From assembly GCA_002352205.1 (NCBI GenBank), contig DEHZ01000002.1:186001-250000 (forward strand): 64,000 nt of DNA, written 5' to 3'. Every line of letters starts with the position of its first letter. The stretch's first letter is position 1. Below the pieces are notes generated by a model. It had not been told where the DNA came from, searched no databases, and was given only the letters and a program-made list of their open reading frames with translations. The stretch is from Flavobacterium sp. UBA2787 (lineage in GTDB: Bacteria > Bacteroidota > Bacteroidia > Flavobacteriales > Flavobacteriaceae). Below are positions 45,645 through 53,281 of this stretch, one piece after another. The translations under genes and the position numbers were made by a program.

Positions 45645-47177
45645 ATGAATACATCTTCTAACGACTTCTTTAAAGACCAAGTTCTCGGACATCCTGCCGG
45701 ATTGTTTGTTCTCTTTTTTACCGAAATGTGGGAACGTTTTTCCTACTATGGAATGCGGGCTATTTTGGTTATTTTCTTAATCTCAACATTTGATAAAGGC
45801 GGTTGGGAATGGACAACCGAAAGAGCAATGGGTTTATACGGAACCTACACCATGGGAGTTTATTTAACGCCTGTTTTAGGAGGTTTGTTGGCAGATAAAT
45901 TATTAGGCTATCGCTGGGCCGTTATTATTGGTGCATTTATTATGACATTAGGTCACGCATCAATGGCACTTGAAACAGAATTGTTTTTATATATTGGTTT
46001 AGGATGTTTAATCATCGGAAACGGTCTTTTTAAGCCAAATATGACTTCTATGATTAGCCATTTGTACAAAGATCATCCTGAAAAGAAAGACGGTGCTTAT
46101 TCCATTTTTTATATGGGAGTTAATGCCGGTGCTTTTTTAGGAATTATGCTTTGTGGTTACATCGGTGAAAAAGTTTCTTGGAGCTTAGGTTTCGGATTAG
46201 CCGGAATTTTTATGTTCTTCGGAATGTTACAATTCTATTTTACACAAAATATTTTTGGGCAAGTTGGACTTTCTCCAACAAACAAAAGCCTAATCAAATC
46301 AGATGAAGTTGATCATACTCCATCAAATATCATAAGAGATAGAATGATTGTAGTTTTCATTTTTTCAATTTTTACTGTTTTCTTTTGGGCAGCTTTTGAA
46401 CAAGCCGGTGGTTCTATGACTATTTTTGCAGAAAAATATACGCAGCGAATTTTAGAAGGAAACGCAGGTTATTCATTTAAAATTATTGATGCAATTTTGA
46501 CTATTTTACCATTGGGAATAATCACTTATGTGTTGGCTAAATTGTTTTCTAAAACTTTCGCAAAATATTCTCTAGGAAATATTATTCTTTCTTTGAGCTT
46601 TGTAATCATTTGGGGAATTGTAATTTGGAAAGTAAACCGAGAATTTACAGCTACTGAAACAGAAGTTCCTGCAACATGGTTCGGAATATTGAATTCATTA
46701 TTTATCATTATTTTTGCCCCAATGTTTTCCAAATTATGGGAAAGTAAATACAACTTGCCCGGTGCAGTTAAATTTGGAGTAGGATTAATTCTTCTAGGTT
46801 TAGGATTCGGATTTTTAGCTTTCGGAGCTCAATCCATTGTGTCCGGAGAAGATTTTGTACGTGTCAGTATGGTTTGGTTAATCTTAGCTTATTTATTCCA
46901 CACCTTAGGAGAACTTTGTTTATCACCTGTCGGATTGTCGTATGTGAGTAAATTGGTTCCTGCAAAATGGATAGGAGTAATGTTTGGAATTTACTACCTT
47001 TTCATCGCTATGGGTAATAAATTAGCCGGATCAATGGGAGGAATGATTGAAAAAATTTCCAATGAATATTCATTAAGCACATTTTTCCTTATTTTTACAA
47101 TTGTTCCGATTGGAATGGGGATTTTAATCTCGGCATTAAATCCAATCATCAAAAAACTAATGCATGGTGTTCGATAA
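45645..47177 (+). CDS. POT-family proton-coupled peptide transporter (second copy)
   Basis: A 510-residue paralogue of the preceding gene, 10 nt downstream. It keeps TEMWERFSYYGMRA (E27, E30, R31), FYMGVNAGAF and LFHTLGELCLSPVGLS. It differs in the loop between the two halves and in the C-terminal helices, so cargo preference may differ. The tandem pair probably arose by local duplication that is now well diverged. Confidence 0.94.
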   Translation: MNTSSNDFFKDQVLGHPAGLFVLFFTEMWERFSYYGMRAILVIFLISTFDKGGWEWTTERAMGLYGTYTMGVYLTPVLGGLLADKLLGYRWAVIIGAFIMTLGHASMALETELFLYIGLGCLIIGNGLFKPNMTSMISHLYKDHPEKKDGAYSIFYMGVNAGAFLGIMLCGYIGEKVSWSLGFGLAGIFMFFGMLQFYFTQNIFGQVGLSPTNKSLIKSDEVDHTPSNIIRDRMIVVFIFSIFTVFFWAAFEQAGGSMTIFAEKYTQRILEGNAGYSFKIIDAILTILPLGIITYVLAKLFSKTFAKYSLGNIILSLSFVIIWGIVIWKVNREFTATETEVPATWFGILNSLFIIIFAPMFSKLWESKYNLPGAVKFGVGLILLGLGFGFLAFGAQSIVSGEDFVRVSMVWLILAYLFHTLGELCLSPVGLSYVSKLVPAKWIGVMFGIYYLFIAMGNKLAGSMGGMIEKISNEYSLSTFFLIFTIVPIGMGILISALNPIIKKLMHGVR

Positions 47178-47222
47178 TTTTCGGCATCATTTTTGAAAAT
47201 AAAGAATTTAAAATAATTTAAT

Positions 47223-47681
47223 ATGAAAAAGATATTCTTACTTATTGCTTTTATAACCGTGTCTTTCGCACAAGCACAAGAAATTAAGTGGGTTACTTTT
47301 GATGAAGCGATGGCTTTACAAAAGAAAAATCCAAAACCAATTTTTATGGATGTTTATACTGATTGGTGTGGGCCATGCAAAATGTTGGATAAAAATACTT
47401 TCCAAACCAAAGAATTTGCAGACTATATTAATGCCAATTATTATGCTGTAAAATTTAATGGAGAAGGAAATAATGAAGTGAATTACAAAGGTAAAAAATA
47501 TGCTAACCCGGGTTATGATGCCAACCGAAAAGGAAGAAACAGCATGCACGAATTTACCGGATTTCTAAAAGTAGAAGGTTATCCTTCGATGTATGTTTTA
47601 GATAAAAAAGGTGAAATTGCCAAAGTAATTGTAGGTTATTATCAAGCAGATCAATTGTTAGCAGAATTAAAAGCAATTTAA
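47223..47681 (+). CDS. Exported thioredoxin-fold protein (CGPC)
   Basis: A 152-residue protein with a signal peptide ending AQAQE (about 19). The thioredoxin fold has MDVYTDWCGPCKML (active CGPC about 56-59) and the cis-Pro segment VEGYPSMYVL. It is a periplasmic reductase or related redox protein of the thioredoxin_7 type. It lies 2 nt before a second gene of equal length and related fold, so the two form a unit. Confidence 0.9.
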   Translation: MKKIFLLIAFITVSFAQAQEIKWVTFDEAMALQKKNPKPIFMDVYTDWCGPCKMLDKNTFQTKEFADYINANYYAVKFNGEGNNEVNYKGKKYANPGYDANRKGRNSMHEFTGFLKVEGYPSMYVLDKKGEIAKVIVGYYQADQLLAELKAI

Positions 47682-47683
47682 AA

Positions 47684-48142
47684 ATGAAGAAAGTTTTTTT
47701 TCTATTCGTCTTTTTTTGGACTTTCCAAACGGCCTCTGCTCAAGAATTAACTTGGCATACCGATGTTAATAAAGCCATAGAAATATCATCTAAAACCAAT
47801 AAACCAATGCTTTTGTTTTTCACAGGAAGCGATTGGTGCGGTTGGTGTATCAAACTGCAAAAAGAAGTTTTCTTTAAACCCGAATTTAAAGAATGGGCAA
47901 ATAATGTTGTGTTGGTAGAATTAGATTTTCCTCGTAAAACAAAATTAGAACCGGCATTGGCTCAACAAAATGCTCAAATGCAACAGATTTTTCAGGTTTC
48001 AGGATATCCCACGATTTGGCTTGTTACTCCACAAAAAATTGGTGAACAAATCAATCTTCAACAGCTTGGAAAAACAGGTTATGTTGGTGGCGGACCATTA
48101 AAATGGATTGAAGTAGCCAATCAGTTTATTGCAAAAAAGTAA
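47684..48142 (+). CDS. Exported thioredoxin-fold protein (CGWC)
   Basis: A 152-residue protein with a signal peptide ending ASAQE (about 20). The motif is FTGSDWCGWCIKLQKEVF (CGWC), with VSGYPTIWLVTP carrying the cis-Pro. The CGWC active site and long insertion differ from the neighbour, as in DsbD-gamma-like or thioredoxin_7 proteins. The stop codon abuts the stop codon of the convergent comEC gene. Confidence 0.9.
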   Translation: MKKVFFLFVFFWTFQTASAQELTWHTDVNKAIEISSKTNKPMLLFFTGSDWCGWCIKLQKEVFFKPEFKEWANNVVLVELDFPRKTKLEPALAQQNAQMQQIFQVSGYPTIWLVTPQKIGEQINLQQLGKTGYVGGGPLKWIEVANQFIAKK

Positions 48143-50173
48143 TTAGTCTAAACTAATTCGATAGTATCCCTTTTCGCTGGTAGAGTGAAAAGGGATATTT
48201 TTTTTCCGACAAGTTTTCTCCCAATCTTCAATCAAGGTTTTATAATTACTTCCATCTGCAATAATGATTTCAGGATTTACCTCAGTAAGCAATCGCTCAA
48301 AATTAATTTTAGGAGATTGTGTGAGCAAAACGATTTCCGGTTTATGAGGAAGTTTATAAATGCCTTTTTCATCAATCACCAAAATCTTCGTTTTATTAAT
48401 CCAATATACATTTTGAAGGGTTGACACACTATCAATTTTACCAAAATTACTTTGGATATAATTTTTAATCACATAATTTGAGTTTACCGCAGAATCATTA
48501 CTGTGCAAAAGAACGGAGTTATTCTCCTTGCTCGCCAAAATGGTCTTTTTCGGATATTGAAAAATGATAAATTCATTCTGTCTCTTATGAAATTCCATCG
48601 AACCAATGATTGATATTTGAAAAATAAAAATTGTAATCAATGCCAAAATAATTCCTTTTGAAGTTGGCTTTTTGATGTAAAGAATGATACAAATAATTGC
48701 CAAAAGTGAACTAATTAAGATATAATAATTAAACGGAATATCTTTTATAATAAATTGTTCAAAAGAAGAAACTAAACTAACATATCCATTCATAAATCCA
48801 ATTAATCCTGAAAGAAATTCAACCAATAGCGAAAAATAAATCCCAATTACCGATAAAAGTATACTGACCATTCCTGTCATTAAAATCACTGTAAGTAATG
48901 GAATGATAACTAAATTGGTAATAAAAAATAATCCCGGAAATTGATGAAAATAGTAAATACTCAACGGCAAAACTCCAATTTGAGCAGCAAAGGAAACTGT
49001 CAGAATATCATAAAAATATCCAATAATTTTATTTTTTGGATTCCACAACTTGCTTAATAATGGTTGAATGGTTACGATAGAAAAAACCGCACAATAACTC
49101 AATTGAAAACCAACATCAAAAATAAAATTGGGTTTAAATAATAGCAAAATTAGAATTGACGAACCTAACGTGTTGTAAATATTCGTCTCTCGATTCATAT
49201 ACATTCCGATGCTCACAAACGTAAACATCGTAACAGCTCTCACAACAGAAGAGGATAAACCTGAAAGCATTGCAAAAGTCCACAATATGACAATTAAAAG
49301 AATTGGCGTAATAACTCTTCCATGCCGAATTCGTTCAATTGGTTTTAATAATGCTTTAAAAAAATAGAGTAAAATTCCAATATGCAAACCGGAAATCGCT
49401 AAAATATGAATTGCTCCCGATTTAGAATAATTATCTAATGTTTCTTGTTCAATGTTCTGCCGTTGGCCTAAAAATAAAGCTTTTATGATGCTTATTCTAT
49501 CAGTAGGAATGTTTTCATTTTCAAAAAAAGCAACGACTTTATTTCTTGTTCTTTCTAATAAAAAATTCAAATTTTCCTGTTTGGCAATTACTTTATAATT
49601 TTGATTTTCTAGATATAATTGATCAAAAACATCCTTTTTCTCCAAATAAGCAGCATAGTCAAATTGATATGGATTATGCGGTCTAATGATGGGTTTCAGC
49701 ACTGCATTGGCTAGAATTACATCACCAATTTCAAATTCTTTTTCCGCATCTTTCTTATTCAAAATGATCAAAAGTTTTCCTTTTGTTTCTTTTTTATTGA
49801 CGGATTCAACTTCCATAAAATACTTAAATGAAAATTGATTGGGTTTTAGTTTTTCTGAAATTATGCCTTTAACGAGACTCTTTTCGGAAGAATTATATTC
49901 AGAATTTGAATAGTGAGAAGCCTGATTTTTCGGATAGTGCAATGCAAAAAGAAATATTCCGATTGTAAAAGCCAAAAGATAAGATGAAACTCCAAAACTC
50001 AGTCTAAATTTCAAATTCGTTCTAAGAAAAAAGTATAAAATCAAAAACGGAACAAGGGCAACTAAAAAAATCAGTACTGCCAAATAAACATCCGGTTTGA
50101 TTTCATTAGAAATTAAAATTCCTAAAATCAAACAGATAGTAATTACAATTGTAGGGAATTTTATCACTTTCAT
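48143..50173 (-). CDS. comEC: ComEC/Rec2-family DNA uptake channel
   Basis: A 676-residue polytopic membrane protein. An N-terminal DUF4131-like OB region (about 30-220) precedes the competence domain, which carries ALFLGQRQNI, YSKSGAIHILAISGLHIGIL and GLSSSVVRAVTMF. It should pass single-stranded DNA through the inner membrane. The C-terminal part after about residue 520 is soluble and short. I see no HxHxDH of the metallo-beta-lactamase domain found in longer ComEC proteins. Its 3' end contains a plus-strand terminator hairpin. Confidence 0.88.
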   Translation of the reverse strand: MKVIKFPTIVITICLILGILISNEIKPDVYLAVLIFLVALVPFLILYFFLRTNLKFRLSFGVSSYLLAFTIGIFLFALHYPKNQASHYSNSEYNSSEKSLVKGIISEKLKPNQFSFKYFMEVESVNKKETKGKLLIILNKKDAEKEFEIGDVILANAVLKPIIRPHNPYQFDYAAYLEKKDVFDQLYLENQNYKVIAKQENLNFLLERTRNKVVAFFENENIPTDRISIIKALFLGQRQNIEQETLDNYSKSGAIHILAISGLHIGILLYFFKALLKPIERIRHGRVITPILLIVILWTFAMLSGLSSSVVRAVTMFTFVSIGMYMNRETNIYNTLGSSILILLLFKPNFIFDVGFQLSYCAVFSIVTIQPLLSKLWNPKNKIIGYFYDILTVSFAAQIGVLPLSIYYFHQFPGLFFITNLVIIPLLTVILMTGMVSILLSVIGIYFSLLVEFLSGLIGFMNGYVSLVSSFEQFIIKDIPFNYYILISSLLAIICIILYIKKPTSKGIILALITIFIFQISIIGSMEFHKRQNEFIIFQYPKKTILASKENNSVLLHSNDSAVNSNYVIKNYIQSNFGKIDSVSTLQNVYWINKTKILVIDEKGIYKLPHKPEIVLLTQSPKINFERLLTEVNPEIIIADGSNYKTLIEDWEKTCRKKNIPFHSTSEKGYYRISLD
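48165..48205 (+). terminator. Intrinsic terminator lying inside the comEC 3' end
   Basis: An 11-bp stem TATCCCTTTTC/GAAAAGGGATA (48165-48175 with 48187-48197) has an 11-nt loop and is followed by eight T. It is oriented to end the thioredoxin transcript and is encoded antisense within the last codons of comEC. Confidence 0.75.
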
Positions 50174-50220
50174 ATAAACGAAAATAACTAAAAAATCAAT
50201 TAGGAAGAAAAAAATTACAA

Positions 50221-50859
50221 TTAAAAATGTTCTTCAGTCAAAACCCGATTGGCTTGAGCAAATGTTCTTTGATAGTAAGGCTCTTTGGTAGAAGAGATAA
50301 TCACGCCACGTTGCACCGAAGAATGAATGAATATAATTTCGTCGTCACGCACTTCTGTAACCAATCCAACATGATTGATCACGCCACGATTACTGGTTTT
50401 AAAAAAAACTAAATCACCTTTTTTAACGTCTTTCAGTTTTAATTTTTCACCAACTTTAGACATATCAACTGATCTTCGTGGCAATTGAATATCATAAGCA
50501 TTGAAAACAGTGCAAACTAATCCGGAACAGTCCATTCCGGCAGTTGTTGTGCCTCCGCCACGATAGCGAACACCTTCGTATTGCTTAGCAGAACTTATTA
50601 ATTGTTGAATTAAATAGGGTGTGTTTTCATTATCCGGAACAAAATCTTCGTCGTCTGATTCTGTAATTCTTGATTTTTTTGAAGTTTTTGTTGTTTCAGA
50701 TGTATTTCTTGTGCTTTTTGCAACAGCTTTCGAATGTTTTGGAGCAGTATACATTCCTTTTTTCTCGGCCTCACTTTTACTAGTAACAATGCCGGAGGAG
50801 GTTGATTTACATCCCACCAAAAAGAATAACAAAAAAGATATAATGACTGCGTTTTTCAA
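50221..50859 (-). CDS. C40 NlpC/P60 peptidase lipoprotein
   Basis: A 212-residue probable murein endopeptidase. Lipobox FLVGC (Cys about 17) is followed by a low-complexity Ser/Thr/Lys linker (about 20-85). The NlpC/P60 domain shows TAGMDCSGLVCTVF with the catalytic Cys, GDLVFFKT, and INHVGLV with the catalytic His, then FIHSS. It likely cuts stem peptides of peptidoglycan. It lies between comEC and lpxB on the same strand but with its own 40-50-nt gaps. Confidence 0.92.
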   Translation of the reverse strand: MKNAVIISFLLFFLVGCKSTSSGIVTSKSEAEKKGMYTAPKHSKAVAKSTRNTSETTKTSKKSRITESDDEDFVPDNENTPYLIQQLISSAKQYEGVRYRGGGTTTAGMDCSGLVCTVFNAYDIQLPRRSVDMSKVGEKLKLKDVKKGDLVFFKTSNRGVINHVGLVTEVRDDEIIFIHSSVQRGVIISSTKEPYYQRTFAQANRVLTEEHF

Positions 50860-50901
50860 AAATTTTGATTTTTACAAAGTTAAAAAATAGAATGTTTAGA
50901 A

Positions 50902-52014
50902 TCAAGAAATATGAGTAACAATTAATTTTGCTACTTTTTCACTAGCTCCTTCGCCACCTAATTTTTCTTCTAAAAGATGGTATTTTTCAATTAATTGTGG
51001 TCGATATTTTTCATCCAAAATTTTACTTAATTCAGATTTAATATTTTTTGAATTACATTCACTTTGAATTAACTCGGTTACCACTTCTTCATCCATAATT
51101 AAATTCACAAGCGAAATATATTTCAACGTAATAATCCGTCTGGCAATTTGATACGAAATCCAATTTCCTTTATAACAAACTACTTCCGGAACTTTGAACA
51201 ATGCCGTTTCTAATGTTGCCGTTCCTGATGTAACTAATGCAGCATGAGCAACACTCAACAAATCATACGTTTTATTCGAAATAAAACGAACGGCTTCATT
51301 CGTCAAAAATTGCTTATAAAATGCATAATCCTGTCCCGGAGCTCCGGCAATCACAAACTGATAATCAGGAAAATCATTCACAACAGCCAACATTTCGTGC
51401 AACAGTTTACTGATTTCTTGTTTTCTGCTTCCTGGTAAAAGAGCAATTATTGGTCTATTGTCTAAATTATGTTCTTTTCTAAAGGTAGATTCCTCCACTT
51501 TTGTTCGATTATGAATAGCATCAATCAACGGATGACCTACAAATTCAACCGGAAAATGATGTTTTTTTTCATAAAAATCTTTTTCAAATGGAAGAATCAC
51601 ATACAATTTGTCAAAATCACGTTTGATGTTCTTGATACGATTTTCTTTCCAAGCCCAAATTTGTGGAGAAATATAGTAATGAGTCGGAATTTTTTTCTTC
51701 TTTGCCCACTCAGCAATTCGCATATTAAAACCCGGATAATCAATAAAAACAATCACATCGGGATTAAATTGCTCTATGTCTTTTTTGCAAAAAGTAATGT
51801 TATTTAAAATGGTTTTTAGGTTAAAAATCACTTCAGCAAAACCCATAAAAGCCAGTTCTTTGTAATGCTTTACTAAAGTTCCGCCAGCTTTTTGCATCAA
51901 ATCACCACCCCAAAACCGAATGTCAGCCTGAGCATCTTCTTTATGAAGAGCTTTCATTAAGTTCGATCCGTGCAAATCGCCCGAAGCTTCGCCGGCTATG
52001 ATATAGTACTTCAT
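50902..52014 (-). CDS. lpxB: Lipid-A-disaccharide synthase
   Basis: A glycosyltransferase of about 370 residues that joins UDP-2,3-diacylglucosamine and lipid X. Motifs are IAGEASGDLHGSNLM at the N-terminus, HYYISPQIWAWKENRI, VEFVGHPLIDA and LLPGSRKQEI. The frame is open seven codons further upstream. I place the start at the Met directly before KYYIIAGEASGD, one nt after the preceding gene, because the extra codons overlap that gene and add nothing conserved. It is in a surE-small membrane protein-lpxB unit. Confidence 0.95.
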   Translation of the reverse strand: MKYYIIAGEASGDLHGSNLMKALHKEDAQADIRFWGGDLMQKAGGTLVKHYKELAFMGFAEVIFNLKTILNNITFCKKDIEQFNPDVIVFIDYPGFNMRIAEWAKKKKIPTHYYISPQIWAWKENRIKNIKRDFDKLYVILPFEKDFYEKKHHFPVEFVGHPLIDAIHNRTKVEESTFRKEHNLDNRPIIALLPGSRKQEISKLLHEMLAVVNDFPDYQFVIAGAPGQDYAFYKQFLTNEAVRFISNKTYDLLSVAHAALVTSGTATLETALFKVPEVVCYKGNWISYQIARRIITLKYISLVNLIMDEEVVTELIQSECNSKNIKSELSKILDEKYRPQLIEKYHLLEEKLGGEGASEKVAKLIVTHIS

Positions 52015-52015
52015 T

Positions 52016-52288
52016 TTAAACAAATATAGTGACAATGGTTAACGCAATTGTTGCCAAAACAACTCCACGAGCCATTAATTCTTTGTTGAATTTTAATAAA
52101 GCAAAGAACAAAATTACGTTGATTACAGCTCCTAAAGCAATTAATTTTCCTAAGGAATTTTGTGTTTTAAGAGCAATTACTCCATCAGCAAATTCAAAAT
52201 CTGTAGCTAATGAAATGAAAAGAAAAACACCTATAAAAGCACCAATAATTCCTAAAATGAATCCGATGAGTAAATCTGTTTTTTGCAT
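52016..52288 (-). CDS. Small three-helix membrane protein between surE and lpxB
   Basis: A 90-residue protein with three hydrophobic helices (about 6-28, 48-65 and 72-90) and almost no soluble part. No family is recognised. Its ATG overlaps the surE stop by one base and its stop is one nt before lpxB, so it is translated as part of this unit. A role in the envelope is likely from location only. Confidence 0.8.
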   Translation of the reverse strand: MQKTDLLIGFILGIIGAFIGVFLFISLATDFEFADGVIALKTQNSLGKLIALGAVINVILFFALLKFNKELMARGVVLATIALTIVTIFV

Positions 52289-53064
52289 TATAAATTGAAT
52301 TTATACGTATTTAATTTTTGAATAGCATGGTGAGCTGTTAAGTCAAATTGGACCGGTACGATAGAAATGTAGCCATTAGCAAGAGCCCATTCATCAGTAT
52401 CTTCACCTTTATCTTGGTTGATGAATTCGCCTGTGAGCCAATAATAATCTTTTCCTTGTGGTGTTTTGCGTTTGTCAAATTCTTCTTTCCAAAAGGCTTT
52501 CGCTTGTCGGCAAACTTTCATTCCTTTTAAATCTTTTTCCTTTAATTTTGGAAAGTTAACGTTTAAAATCACACCGTCAGGCAAACCGTTTTCCAGTACT
52601 TGCGAAGCAATTGTTTTGATTGAATTTTTAATCGGTTCAAAATCGGCATTCCAATCATAATCTAATAGAGAAAAACCAATGGCGGGAATTCCTTCGATAC
52701 CGGCTTCCACAGCAGCACTCATTGTTCCTGAATAAATTACATTAATCGACGAGTTGGAACCATGATTCACACCCGAAACACATAAGTCAGGTTTTTGTTT
52801 TAAAATTTCATTCACAGCCAATTTTACACAATCAACCGGAGTTCCGGAACAACTGTATTCTTCTTTTACTTCCGAATCAAAATTTACTTTATTAATAAAC
52901 AGTGTGTTATTGATTGTAATAGCGTGACCCATTGCACTTTGCGGACTGTCAGGAGCAACAACTACAACATCACCTAATTGTTTCATTACATCAATTAAGG
53001 CTCTGATTCCTGGGGCGGAAATTCCATCGTCGTTGGTTACTAAAATAAGCGGTTTTTTACTCAT
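52288..53064 (-). CDS. surE: 5'-nucleotidase SurE
   Basis: A 258-residue metal-dependent phosphatase acting on nucleoside monophosphates. The metal site is VTNDDGISAPG (about 9-19) and the second is SGVNHGSN (about 97-104). YSCSGTPVDCVKLAV is the conserved substrate segment. Length is normal. It is first in the unit surE-membrane protein-lpxB. A -7 box TAAATTTG lies 41 nt upstream. Confidence 0.96.
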   Translation of the reverse strand: MSKKPLILVTNDDGISAPGIRALIDVMKQLGDVVVVAPDSPQSAMGHAITINNTLFINKVNFDSEVKEEYSCSGTPVDCVKLAVNEILKQKPDLCVSGVNHGSNSSINVIYSGTMSAAVEAGIEGIPAIGFSLLDYDWNADFEPIKNSIKTIASQVLENGLPDGVILNVNFPKLKEKDLKGMKVCRQAKAFWKEEFDKRKTPQGKDYYWLTGEFINQDKGEDTDEWALANGYISIVPVQFDLTAHHAIQKLNTYKFNL

Positions 53065-53104
53065 TATAAATGATTAATTTTGAATTTAGTGTGCATTTAA
53101 ACCA

Positions 53105-53112
53105 CAAATTTA
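53105..53112 (-). promoter_or_regulatory. Putative -7 box of surE
   Basis: TAAATTTG on the minus strand, with a TTTG 23 nt further upstream (53136-53139), a wide but possible spacing. Confidence 0.4.
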
Positions 53113-53157
53113 GTTTTATCATATCCTAAAGAAAACAAAATTAACTCTTTTTAAGAT

Positions 53158-53186
53158 TTTGAAGCGTAACAAATTTCATAACTTTG
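53158..53186 (+). promoter_or_regulatory. Putative promoter of the Prc protease gene
   Basis: TTTG (53158-53161), 17 nt, then TAACTTTG (53179-53186), an exact -7 box. The inferred leader is about 90 nt. Confidence 0.5.
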
Positions 53187-53281
53187 TTTGGTTAAGTGAT
53201 TTTTTTGAAATTAATTTACTTAAAAAATTGAAACTATAACACAAGTGGCATAATTTTTATGACTACTTATAAAGAAAGATA

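Noticed and set aside
48141-48158. AATTAGT/ACTAATT hairpin at the convergent stop codons as the terminator
   Set aside because: The stem is almost all A-T and lacks a T run; the G-C containing hairpin just downstream is far better.
51469-51807. Plus-strand frame of 112 codons opposite lpxB
   Set aside because: Antisense to conserved LpxB motifs, with a composition typical of a reverse shadow.
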